A stretch of DNA of 64,000 nt from Myrmaecium sp. VS I D KN 1 (taxonomy: Eukaryota > Ascomycota > Dothideomycetes > Valsariales > Valsariaceae): NCBI GenBank assembly GCA_019775845.1, contig JADQAV010000018.1, positions 7,044 through 71,043 on the forward strand. The letters run 5' to 3'. Of this stretch, positions 54,437 to 64,000 are shown piece after piece; position 1 is the stretch's first letter, and each line of letters begins with the position of its first letter. The position numbers and the translations under genes are program-made. Below the pieces are notes generated by a model. The model saw only the letters and a list, made by a program, of their open reading frames with translations. It was not told the origin of the DNA and did no database searches.

Positions 54437-57277
54437 ATGGCGTCTGATCTCATCGGCATCTCCGTCGTGGTGACGCTCAAGTTCCCTCCGAACACCACCG
54501 TTCATGGCCGAGTCGCGAACGTCAATCCTCAGACTTCGACACTCACCTTGCAAGACGGTCTGTCTAAAGGCGCACAACAGAATAAGAGAGGACCATTATT
54601 TGCTGATAATCTTGCACAGTATTCTTCCCCGCGACCGGCCACCGTCTCACCAGCTACCAAGTCGAAGGTGCTCAGATCGCCGACATCAACGTAGAACCGC
54701 CGGCGCCACCTCCGGCTCAACATCCACCACCCCAAGCTCAGCTTCCACCGCAGGCTCATCGTCCCCCGCAAGCTCATCCTCCGCCACAAGCTTATCCTCC
54801 GACGCAAGCCCCTCCGCCGCAACAGCAATACTACCAGGACCCGGCCATTGTGCAAGCCCACCAGTACAACCCTCGACAAGTCCACCAGCCTGTCCCTGCC
54901 CATCACACTCCGCCCGCGGTGCCCACGCCGAAAAAGCAGTCTTTTGTTGACCCTGCGATCTTGAGCGTTGGCAAGCGACCCGAGACCGCGAGCCCCGTGA
55001 AGTCAAGCGGCGGAAGTCATTTGGCTGCGCCTGCTGTGCCAGAGGCACCGGCCACGCCGGTGGAGCTACCCAAACCCGCCAGTACCCTGAAGAACGGTCC
55101 TTCATTGCTCCAACAGGTCCAGAAACCGGCACAGAAGGCCCCGGCAAGGAGCAAGAAACAAAGCGCTGCAATTCTTACCGAGCCTTTCTCGGCTCTCGAC
55201 ATTGCAAACGATGCAGGCGCACTTGAGGAGGATACGGATGAGCCGACGGTGGTTCCCGATGCCGTCCGAAGGATGAGCTTTGACAAAACACGCACCGGCA
55301 AGCCGATGGACTCGCCGATAAAGCCTGGTGAGAATGCACGGAAGACGCGAAGGGGCGGGAAGAGCAAGAAGAAGGAGCTGGTGGAAGAACCGGATTCGCC
55401 TGAAGTGATCAAAAGAACACCGAACGGCACTGTGCGAGGTAAAGGCTGGAGACAAACACCGTTACTGGAAAACCAACCGAGGTCACCTCGTGTGTCCGGT
55501 TTGGCCAAGGGAACTGTCAAGGCGGATGTGGTCCCATCATCTAGTCGGAAGCAGAGGAGGAAGAAGCTACTTGAGGAGCAGAGTGGCTGGGCGACGGAAG
55601 ATGCCACGGACATTCAGGACCTGCCGGACTTTGACTTCGTCGGGAACCTGAACAAGTTCGACAAGCGGTCCGTGTTCGAGCAGATCCGCAACGAGGACAC
55701 CACCGCAGACGAAGACAGGCTGGTCAGCCATAACCGCATCGCTCGACCGGGCACGTACGGTGGGAAGAACCTGCATCCGACGGAGAACGTCCTCGATGGA
55801 CCCTCGCGCTCCTCCATCCGCGCAGACTCCTTTTCCAGCACCGAGGATGAGTACTCCGACTTTGGCAGCGGTCGGACGTCGCGGCGCAACATGTCTCGCG
55901 CATCCGCGAAGCGCGTGCCCCTGCGGCAAGGCAGCACCGTGACCGAAGACATCCTCATGCACTCCGCCACCGGCCCCAGTCTTCTCACCCGCGCTACCCG
56001 CACGGTCAACCGCACCGTCCACTCCACCTCTCAAACGAGCGGGAGTCCAAAGCCCGGTCTGGGAGCCTCTCCCGGTTCACCGCTGGTCGACGGCACCAGC
56101 CGAGGCGGGGTGCGGTCCCGGTTGCGGTACGTGAAGAGCGACCGGACCTGCCACACGGTCACGCCGGGGACGATGCTGGCGATCGAGGAGGTGGCCGAGT
56201 TCGAGTACGGGATCACGGAGGACGTGATGGCGGAGGCGGCCGGGCGGGGGATCGCGGACGTGGCCCTGCTGGCCCTCAACCCGGGCGGGCGGCGGCTGGC
56301 GCAGGAGAACGTCCGGCTGAACGCGCGGCCGGTGGTGGTGGTGCTGGCGGGGAACACGCGGACGGGGGCGCGGGCGCTGGCGGCGGCCCGGCTGCTGCGC
56401 TCCCGCGGCGTCAAGGTCATGGCCTTCCTGCTCGGCTACGAGCGCGAGGTCGACTGGGACCGCGACGTGCAGCGGCAGGTGAGCCGGTTCGCGCGGCTGG
56501 GCGGCTTCGTCCGCGGCTGGCCCGAGATCGAGGCCCAGCTCAAGCGGCTGGACGCCCCGCCCGAACTCATCGTCGACGCCCTCCTCGATCGGCACAAGGA
56601 GTTTGACGCGCTTGGTGATGTCGACCAGCACACGGTCCTGAAGGTCGTCGGCTGGGCGAACAAGAGCCGGGCGCACGTGTTGGCGGTGGAGGGACCGAGC
56701 GGGGTGCGCAAGAGTGATGGTAAGCAGAAGTCCCCCAATCCGCCTTTCCCTTTCCCCTTTCCCTTTCTTCCCCACCCACATCATCCCAAAAGATCAAAAC
56801 CTAACCCCCCCCCTTCCAGGCGACGTCAAACACCACGAAGGCGAACCGATCGAGGTGCGGGCGAAATACGTCGTCTGCCTCGCCGCGCCGCGAACGGGCG
56901 TGCTCCGCGCCTTGCAGCGCCGCAATCACCACCACCATCATCATCATGCTGCCCGTCCCCCCTGGCTACTCTGGGTCGTCGATCTGGGCGTCAACGCCCC
57001 GGCTCTCTGGCGCCGCGCGGGCGTGGCGCACGCGCGCCCCGTGCGCTTTGGCGGCGAGTGGGTCGTGCGGGTTTGTTTTGAGGAGGGTGGGGAGGCACGG
57101 GGGGAAGGGGAGGGGGATGGGGAGGGGGTGGGGGGGGAGGGGGAGGGGCTGATGATGGAGGAGGTGGGGGGGAAGGGGGTGGGGGGTGTGGGTGAGGGGG
57201 AGGTGGAGGAGACGGAGGAGACGGAGACGGAGGTGGAGACGGAACTTGAGGGGGTTAGGGGGAGGAGGGAAGCTTGA
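54437..57277 (+). CDS. EDC3: EDC3, enhancer of mRNA decapping
   Basis: Three exons, 54437..54557, 54620..56719 and 56820..57277, giving 892 residues. Domains: N-terminal LSm (MASDLIGISVVVTLKFPPNT, STLTLQD|VFFPATGHRL); a Pro/Gln-rich linker with about six PPQA-type repeats; the FDF motif (DFDFVGNLNKFDKRSVFEQI); and a C-terminal YjeF_N Rossmann-like domain from about 560 (TPGTMLAIEEVAEFEYGITE, VVVVLAGNTRTGARALAAAR, VKVMAFLLGYEREVD). Edc3 is a P-body scaffold that binds Dcp2 and the helicase Dhh1 and stimulates decapping. I start at 54437 because the LSm begins there. The first donor is GTCTGT, weak but required for the frame. A His7 run interrupts the YjeF_N end, and the last 60 or so residues are almost only Gly, Glu and Val, which the family normally lacks. 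Confidence 0.92.
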
Positions 57278-57620
57278 GGTTGAGTTTGTCCTGTTGGTTT
57301 CTAACGTCGTTTGAAGGATTTGCGCGACTTGTTTGCCGAGAAAAGCAAGGACGTTGGTAATGGTAGCGCTAGCGATGCAGCGAGAGTCATTCTCATTCTT
57401 CTAATGTATGATGGATGCTATATGCTATAGGATATGTGATATGATATGATGTGATGCTTGCAAACGCCATGCCACGCCATGCCATGCCATGCCAGGCTCA
57501 ACACCAGCGCAGCCAGCTAGCCGCGACAACCCATGAAGCGTGAAGACAAAAGACCCAAAAAGGCGAGCAAACCGGAAGAAACCAAAAAAAAGGTCAACGA
57601 AGCACACGCTCAACCCCCAT
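57278..57620. other. Convergent spacer between EDC3 and the PQ-loop gene
   Basis: 343 nt holding both 3' flanks, with a GCCATGCCAT pentamer run at about 57466-57494. No gene. Confidence 0.6.
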
Positions 57621-58991
57621 CTACGCAACAGCACCATACCCACCACCCACCACCCTCCCCTCCCCTCCGGCATCCAACAACCGCCTGCGCTCCTCCGCCG
57701 CCTCGCCCCCATTACCACCAACACTCGGCACCCACCCCCTCATCCAGCCACTAACCCTCCTCCACCGTCGTCCCGCCTCAACCCCCCTGCCCCTCTTCCC
57801 CTCCTCCTCAGGCGCCGCAGCAACCACAACCACAACCCTCTCCCGAAACGCCCACACCTGCACCCCCACCGCGGCATCCATCACCAGAACCCCCGCCGCG
57901 CCGAGGAAAAACGGGAGCGCGCGCGCGACCCAGTCGGCACGGTCCGAGGGCCCCTCAACGACCCAGCCACGGCTGTCGTCGGGCCCGGCGAAGGAGCGCC
58001 AGGCGCGGGGGTTGGCGGCGAGGGAGGCGGCGTAGAAGAGGTTGCCGTGGAAGGCGGCGAGGAAGAGGGCCGGGGCGAGGCCGGCGGTGGAGCGGCGGCG
58101 GTGGTTGTGGATCAGTTGGGGGAGGCGGGAGGAGAGGTAGAGGACGGTGGAGAGCCAGGAGAGGAGGGTGCCGGCGAGGGCGGTGGGGGATTGGGGGGAG
58201 GAAGGGGAGGAGGTGGTGGTGATGGTGTGGTGGAGGGGAGAGGCGTGGGTGCAGGGTGTTTGGGTGAGGAGGGCGAGGAGGAGGGTCAGGTAGAGGGTGG
58301 TTTTGGGGCTGGGGGAGGGGAGGGCGGAGGTTGCGCGGAGGATGTCGCGGCGGTTGCTGCTGCTGGCGGGGGAGGAGGATGCGCTGCCCACGCCGCTGGA
58401 GGGCTCGTGGCGGGCGAAGTTGGGGGTGCGGAAGAGGGAGACGGCGACGGGGTCGGAAGGGTGGTGATGAAGGTACTTTGCTTTCGCGTCGGTGGGATCG
58501 GAGGAGGAGGAAGGGAAGTCCTCGACGGGCTCGCCGGTGAGGACCTCGAGGTGGGAGGAGCTGCGGCTGAGGCGGGCCCAGACGTAGCGCCAGTGGCGGC
58601 CGTGCTGGAGGTGTTCGTACCAGAACCACTGGCCGACGAGGACGCAGTCGACGGAGCAGTAGTAGGCGGCGATGACGATCTGCCAGCTGGCCTGGCCGGT
58701 GAAGAGGCAGCCGAGCAGGTTGGAGAGGTCGCCGAGGAGCCACTCGGCGAGGAAGAAGATGCTGAGGCCGGAGGTGGAGCGGAGGGTGTAGTTCTTGTAG
58801 ATCTGCGGCAGCTGGGCGAAGAGCCAGGCGACGATGCTGAGGCTGCCGAGCACGGTGGAGAGCAGGGCGAGGTGGGTGGGGATGCAGGTGTGGAAGGTGG
58901 AGGAGATGCGGACGAGGAGCTCAGTCTCCGGCCGGCATTGTGTAGGGAGCTTCGGTTCGATTAGGTGGTATGTGGAGGAGAGGAGAGACAT
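57621..58991 (-). CDS. PQ-loop vacuolar amino-acid transporter-like protein
   Basis: Intronless, 456 residues. It has two PQ-loop repeats. Repeat 1 (about 43-135) holds VAWLFAQLPQIYKNYTLRST, LSIFFLAEWLLGDLSNLLG and AYYCSVDCVLVGQWFWYEH. Repeat 2 (about 275-375) holds TVLYLSSRLPQLIHNHRRRS and FLAAFHGNLFYAASL. A long Ser-rich cytosolic loop separates them, and the C-terminus is basic then Gly-rich. The layout of two triple-helix bundles with PQ motifs matches yeast Ypq1-3/Rtc2, which export cationic amino acids from the vacuole. I chose the ATG at 58991 because the frame upstream lacks an earlier ATG and the N-terminus is then short before the first helix. The second half is more Ala/Arg-biased than usual, reflecting high GC. 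Confidence 0.9.
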   Translation of the reverse strand: MSLLSSTYHLIEPKLPTQCRPETELLVRISSTFHTCIPTHLALLSTVLGSLSIVAWLFAQLPQIYKNYTLRSTSGLSIFFLAEWLLGDLSNLLGCLFTGQASWQIVIAAYYCSVDCVLVGQWFWYEHLQHGRHWRYVWARLSRSSSHLEVLTGEPVEDFPSSSSDPTDAKAKYLHHHPSDPVAVSLFRTPNFARHEPSSGVGSASSSPASSSNRRDILRATSALPSPSPKTTLYLTLLLALLTQTPCTHASPLHHTITTTSSPSSPQSPTALAGTLLSWLSTVLYLSSRLPQLIHNHRRRSTAGLAPALFLAAFHGNLFYAASLAANPRAWRSFAGPDDSRGWVVEGPSDRADWVARALPFFLGAAGVLVMDAAVGVQVWAFRERVVVVVAAAPEEEGKRGRGVEAGRRWRRVSGWMRGWVPSVGGNGGEAAEERRRLLDAGGEGRVVGGGYGAVA

Positions 58992-60516
58992 GGTTCCATC
59001 CGAGGGAAGTAGGGCGGATGGCGGGACGGGATGCGGCAACCAGCGGGCTGGCCCGGTAGGTGGGGAGAGCCGTGTGAGAAGGGTTGAAGGGTCTCCTCGG
59101 TCGTCTCGAGGGTTTGCGCGTAATCGTCCCTTCCCCTGGGTATGGAGGGGATTGTGACTGTTTACGCTGCAGGAGATCGGATGGTAAGGTCACGCAACCT
59201 TCAGCCACGCGACGTTGGCGTGTGTTTGATCGGTTTGGAGACTGTCTCGGTCCGCCGTGCACGTGAGGTGGAGAACGATGAAAGATTGGTAGCCGAAGGG
59301 TATCACGGGTATCTCTGAGGGGTATCCAGAAGTCTATGGGCAAGACAGGAACAGCAGACTGCAGAAGTGGAATTGGCGGACGACTTTGAATGGCTCGCTG
59401 ACGTCGAGGGCGTGGAGAGCGTTGAGAGGGTGAAGAGCGGCTAGGGAGGCGGATAAGCGTGGAGAGGGTGCAGTGGTTGGTGGCGGTCGGTGGGGAATCT
59501 AGACGAAGACGAGATGAAGCCTGAAGCTGCGGAAGGGACAGTGGTGGAGGACGTGAGGGAGGAGGAGGAGGAGGGAGAGTGAGAGGGAACAGCAGAGGAA
59601 GAAGAGATGAGATGAAGAAGTGAGGAATACGAGGAAGAAAAGAAGACAAAGGAGAAAAGAAGGCGAGAAAGTGAGGCAGATAGATAGGGAGGAAGAGAGA
59701 TAGATAGGGGAAATCATCAATCCAGTCACCGTCACACATTACCCGAAGACGATGTACCAGTTTTAGTAAATACTACTAGTAGTAAGTCATGCTGATAAGT
59801 TACGTCCAGGCGGACATGGAGCGTGACACCCACCCACAGTACTCCATGACTCTTTCCTTTCCCCGGATTCGCCCTCGATAAGAGAGAGTTGGGATGGGTC
59901 GGGACTCGGGAGGAGAGATAAGGTGGTGACACTAGTCGGAGATAAGAAAGCCACCGACCGGAGGGAGCATCATCATCATCATCATCTGCATCGTCTTCTT
60001 CATCATCTTCATCTTCATGCTACGGAGTACGTGCAGATCGGATCGCCATCTACGCGTGACTTGTAGGGGACCCTGCTGATCTGATTTGATCTGGTTTGGT
60101 AGACTCACGGGCACATTCACACCTCGCTCATATAATCCATGTATACTGAGTGAGATTGGTATTCACCCCCATGATGTGTTCCGTACTGTTCTCATAACAC
60201 CGAGACACCCACCCGCGTCAACAGTGCTACCTATGGTATTCACTCAACACATAAACATGCGATAATACTCCTCCATTCACATACGTAGGCCATCTATCCT
60301 CTCGCGCCCATGCTCTGCATAAGAGAATACCGAGGAGGAAAAAGGAACGGTACGAAAGGAGCTCCTGTTCCTTCTTCCCTCTCGTCCCATAGAACAGGAC
60401 GACGATCGTGCCAAAGTACTCCTAAGTATGTACTCTATATAACCGCAGTGCAACAAAAAACCCCACGAACACAACACCCCCCTCCCCTCCCCTCCCCTCC
60501 CCCACCCTCTCACCAC
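58992..60516. other. Intergenic: promoter and leader of the PQ-loop gene
   Basis: The minus strand is very C/T-rich from 59500 to 59700, a probable leader or promoter tract. A CAT trinucleotide run lies at 59967-60016 and TACGGAGTA at 60021-60029. A long open frame across 58921-59739 is leader-derived. Confidence 0.55.
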
Positions 60517-61179
60517 TCACAACCCCACACCCCTCCACCCCGACCCGAACCCGGACCCAGACCCCCACCTCCTCCCCCGCAACCTCACCAGTCCCCGCGC
60601 CGCCCCGGCAGGCCAACGTCCTAAACCTCCTCCTCCTCCTCCTCCTCCTTCTCCCCCTCTTAGCGCTACCCTCACAGGCGGAAGCGTCGTCTCCTCCTCT
60701 TCCCTTTCCCAATACTCACGCGCAAACAACCGCTCACTGCCGTTGCCGCTGCCGCTGCCGGAGGAGCGGATAGAGGAGCTAGAGGAGGATGGGGAAGAGG
60801 AGTGGGGACGCGTGGCGTAGATCCGCGTCGTGCAGCCGTATCGGTTGTCGAAGGGGGTGGTGGGGGGTGGGATGAGTGGGTTGTGCTCTTCTTCTGCTTC
60901 TGAGGGGTGGGAGGAGGAGGGGGGGTGGTGGTTGCTGCTATTACTGTGACTGCGGTTGTGGCTGTGGAAGTAGCGTGTGGGCCAGATTTTGATGGAGCTG
61001 GAGCTGGAGCTGCTGTTCGTGCTGGTGTTTGTGGTGGTGCTGTTGAGGCTGCTGCTGCGGCTGCGGCTTCGAGGGCTCAGACCGAGGCTGGTGCGTGGAT
61101 GGCGGAGGGTGGAGAGGAGGGCTTGGATGGATGTCGATGGTGGCGGTGTTGGTGTTGTGGTCGTAGGCATCGTGGGCAT
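60517..61179 (-). CDS. Doubtful low-complexity protein, 220 residues
   Basis: Open frame from ATG at 61179. Composition is extreme: Thr/Pro and Ser/Asn runs in the first half, and Gly and Arg runs at the end. Two stretches look less random: NPLIPPPTTPFDNRYGCTTR followed by IYATRPHSS, and ERLFAREYWEREEEET. These could be conserved pieces of a short disordered protein, or the frame may be open by chance in repeat-rich GC DNA. There is no recognised domain. An upstream exon is possible. Confidence 0.35.
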   Translation of the reverse strand: MPTMPTTTTPTPPPSTSIQALLSTLRHPRTSLGLSPRSRSRSSSLNSTTTNTSTNSSSSSSSIKIWPTRYFHSHNRSHSNSSNHHPPSSSHPSEAEEEHNPLIPPPTTPFDNRYGCTTRIYATRPHSSSPSSSSSSIRSSGSGSGNGSERLFAREYWEREEEETTLPPVRVALRGGEGGGGGGGGLGRWPAGAARGLVRLRGRRWGSGSGFGSGWRGVGL

Positions 61180-63802
61180 TTTGAGGGTGTGGGTGATGGT
61201 TTCGGTTTCGTGGTGTCCTTTCGTTTTTGGAACGAGAAGAAGCTGAAAGGAGATGTGGCTCGTTGCAGTTGGAAGACCTCGCTCGATGGATACAGGCTCG
61301 CGCCGGCGGAGAGAGCAATGGAAGAGGAGAATATAGACAGCCCTGCTGTGTGATGGAAAGCACTCCGTTCCGAAGTAGGTAAAACGATCGCGCAGCGAGA
61401 AAGAACGTAAGAAGATCGGGGAGAAATGATCTTGGTCTTTTCACGAAAAGCAAAGAAGAGTCGCGAACGAGATCGAGTGAGCGAGAGAGGGAGAGAGAGA
61501 CAGAGGAAAGGACGGAGCGCAAGAGTGCATACACCAACCGGTTCTCCCCTAACGTCCCCGTACTCAGTGAACCCACAGCCACTGCCAACAGACCGACGCG
61601 TCTTCGTTCAGGACTCGAGCTCGCTCAACCTATCGCTCAAAGCGAAGCGGAGACGGAGCGCAGCGCGTAGGGCGGGCATGCCTGAGGGTGGCCTCGCCTC
61701 CCCGTGTCACACATTACAATAAGCTGGTACACTCCATGTTTGAACCCCGCGTCTAACCAAAAGAAAGGAAGGCAGACGGGCGGGCGGGCTGACGAGAAAA
61801 TGGAATCAGAAGAGGGAAACTCTCGAACATGACATCAAGCAATGCGGCGCTCATCCTTGCGTGCGACGGGAATCTGGGGGCCGTCCTTTCCCATTCATTT
61901 CTCCTTCTCCTTCTCCTTCTCCTTCTCCTGCTGGGGGAGGGGCTCCTTTCGCAACGCCGGAAGGTAAGGTACTAGTATGTAAGGTAGGATGAAGGAGAGG
62001 GAGGGGGGCACTCGTGTTGCGGAGTTGGGTTGGCGCTTCGGAGGCGAGGCTGAAGGGGACGGGAGACGCGAGACGTGGGATGCGAGACGTGGAGCTCGTT
62101 TCAGTTAAGTTCCTCTTTTACTCGCGGATTACCTACCGTCTGTGCTGGGAGAGGCACGAGCTGTTGGAGGCTTGATGAGGGAACGGACTTTTTTCTTTTT
62201 TTTTTTTCTCTTTTACTGGCATCCTCTGCCGCGGAACCCGCTGAGTTTTGGTCGTTCATTGGCTCTCGAGGGTGGAAATCTGGCTGGACACCGCCTCGTC
62301 TCGTCTCGTCTCGTCTCCTTGGGCTACTGGCTGGGTTGGGTTGCCCTAGCCGAGATTCTTATAAGTAACCCCCTCTTCGCGTGGGGAAGGCCTTGCCTGC
62401 GAGGAGGACGACGAGAGGAGAGGTGTGGATAAGGACAGCGCTTGGAGAGAAAGGCGTGATGTGATCTGGGGGTGTATCGCCCTGATACCTGATACCTGAT
62501 GCTTTGATACTTGATGCCTGTAGGTCTGGAGGGGATGTGCCGGCGTCTGCATGAAAGTGCCGGCATACGGAACGGGGGGTGGAGGAGAGAGCTGGGGAAG
62601 AAAGGTACATAAGATACGGGAGTCGATGTGCATGCGGGGAGAAGGTCCACCAACTTGACACCGCAGCTGGTTCACGCGGTGAGGATGGAGAAGGCGAGGC
62701 CGGCAGCATCGTCTGCGATGCGATGCGATGCGATGCGATATTTGAAGCATCTCTGCTTCTCTCTAGTCCATCTCCGCCCCTCGTTCCCCTTCAAAGGGGG
62801 CGCCGAGGCAAGAGAACAGCTGAAGGTGCCAATGCCAGTCGATGCCAGCCAGTCCCATCACATACTACATAACAACATACTACTTCGTACCACGGTACCT
62901 CATCGTGATAAAAGATCCAAGTGCCGGCAGCTTGTGCTCCATCCTCGGCTGCTTGATCGTTCCCTCATGATTTACGCCAGCATCCCCTCTCCAATTTCTC
63001 GACTACCCGGCTCCCTTCGAGCTTAATTCCTCCTCTTTCTCCCCCTTCTCGACCGTCACATTTTCTTTTTTCCCTGCGCCGGTCGTCTACTCGCGTTCCT
63101 CACGGGCTGAGCGAGCGTCGTGGGCTTTTTCCTCCTGCACGCAGCATCACATCACACACGCCCACATCTCGGCCAACGTGCTCACCAGGCTTTCCAACTT
63201 GCTGCCCGATAAGCCCCGTTCCCGCTTCCGCGGGCGTGTAGCAGACGACGACTATAACTGGCATCGCGCGCTGCTCCGTTGACACCGAAGCAAGAGAAGG
63301 CCGAGGAGTGTGAAGGACCTACCTTATTCAGATATTCCGGCCTTACCCTTAACATCATTGCCTCATCCCGTTACCGCCTTGATCCTTTCCCGGCTTGTCT
63401 CGACGTCTGGCTACGTCCGACCTGTCCGTCATCCCTGCACCGAGTAATCCGGTAGTAATCACCACCGTCACCACCACCACCAACGCCTCTCAGCATCATC
63501 ATAATCCTTCCAGTACCTGATTGTCACCTTCGGTCCTGCAAACCGGCATTCCCCGGGCAGTCGACTCTCTTGGGGTTTTGGTTGCTGTTACTTTCCGTCG
63601 CTAGGTACGGAGTGCTTTGCTTGTCCGACCCACATAACGTTAACGCACACCAGCAAACAAAATAGACCGGAAAGAAAAAGGGGGAGGAGAAAACGAAGCG
63701 GCGAGCTCAGCAGCGGACCGAGCAGTATCGCGATCCGACCAACCTGAGCAGTACTGGTATCGGAATCAGCATCAGCATCAGCAAAGTGAAGCAAACCCGC
63801 CA
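61180..63802. other. Intergenic region with simple repeats
   Basis: 2.6 kb without a supported gene. CTCCTT hexamers at 61898-61930, CTCGT pentamers at 62294-62317 and CGATG pentamers at 62715-62739. From about 62890 to 63600 the plus strand becomes C/T-rich, as expected of a leader for a gene starting near 63803. TACGGAGT lies at 63606-63613. Confidence 0.5.
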
Positions 63803-64000
63803 TGAGCGCGCAACCGTCGCCAGCCTGGGGCTTCCTGGACTCGTCCCAATCCAAACCGCCGGGCTGCTGGCCGCTGTCCCCACACGTGGAATCTCCCGCA
63901 CCAGCACCAGCACCAGCACCATCCTCCGGCGGCGATAAAACGCCGATGGGGCATCTTAAGCCCGACCGTTCCGCCGTTCGAGGTACTTCCACCCACAATT
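63803..64000 (+). CDS. Possible 5' end of a gene cut by the window edge
   Basis: An ATG in good context (CCGCCATGAG) opens a frame that runs off the right edge: MSAQPSPAWGFLDSSQSKPP, then Pro/Ala repeats, GGDKTPMGHLKPD. It is a disordered Ser/Pro-rich N-terminus of the kind seen on fungal regulators. The product cannot be identified from 66 residues. The long pyrimidine-rich leader upstream supports a real start; an opposing frame over the same DNA is the alternative. Confidence 0.4.

Noticed and set aside
57540-58964. Plus-strand open frame of 474 codons
   Set aside because: Antisense to the PQ-loop gene; its Gly/Glu/Val composition is the shadow of a GC-rich coding strand. The minus-strand frame has clear PQ motifs.
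63588-63998. Minus-strand frame of 136 codons at the right edge
   Set aside because: Gly/Ala/Asp repeats opposite the plus-strand candidate start at 63803; the plus strand has the better leader and start context, though both remain weak.
1-64000. Secondary-metabolite cluster, transposon, viral relic or CRISPR
   Set aside because: No PKS, NRPS, terpene synthase, transposase, reverse transcriptase or capsid-like frame was found, nor spaced direct repeats of CRISPR type.

Overview
The window is nuclear DNA of a filamentous ascomycete (Pezizomycotina). Genes have short spliceosomal introns (mostly 50-110 nt) with GTAAGT/GTATGT-type donors and CTRAY branch points. Coding regions are GC-rich and separated by long pyrimidine-rich leaders. 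Fungus-specific families (SUN, GH128, BZZ1, copper-fist regulator, PMP3) are present. The class (Dothideomycetes, Sordariomycetes or other) cannot be fixed from the sequence alone.

Layout. 0-8.6 kb: Gfo/Idh/MocA oxidoreductase (-), a large MHP1-like leucine-rich-repeat protein (-), ribosomal protein L5 (-). 9.3-10.8 kb: Arp2 (+). 13.9-14.5 kb: a small conserved-looking protein (+). 17-18.1 kb: EFM7-type methyltransferase (-). 20.2-22.2 kb: copper-fist transcription factor (+). 24.2-26.8 kb: BZZ1 (-), divergent from DBP5 (27.5-29.1, +). 29.8-31.2 kb: DUF202 membrane protein (+). 31.9-32.8 kb: GH128 glucanase (-). 36.5-38.0 kb: SUN-family protein (-). 42.4-43.5 kb: proline/serine-rich protein (-). 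45.8-46.6 kb: SNU13 (-), divergent from VMA3 (47.1-48.0, +). 48.8-50.3 kb: unknown protein (-). 51.4-51.8 kb: PMP3 (-). 52.8 kb: tRNA-Ser(GCU) (-). 53.7 kb: possible RING-like small protein (+). 54.4-57.3 kb: EDC3 (+). 57.6-59.0 kb: PQ-loop transporter (-). 60.5-61.2 kb: doubtful low-complexity protein (-). The right edge may hold the start of another gene.

Most identified genes are housekeeping: translation, splicing, mRNA export and decapping, actin patch assembly, V-ATPase. They do not form an operon or a metabolic cluster. Loose themes are actin and endocytosis (Arp2, BZZ1), mRNA metabolism (SNU13, DBP5, EDC3) and wall or membrane functions (MHP1-like, GH128, SUN, PMP3). I saw no PKS/NRPS cluster, transposon, viral element or CRISPR array, and no clearly new multi-gene system. 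The points most worth a second look are a triple AACCTGCTC array with a TATA box ahead of the copper-fist gene, a 13-nt micro-exon in VMA3, a GC-AG intron in BZZ1, tandem minisatellites at 16.1-16.8 kb, the acidic Gly/Glu tail of EDC3, and two unassigned proteins. All exon joins were read by eye from frame continuity, splice sites and family knowledge; no search was run.
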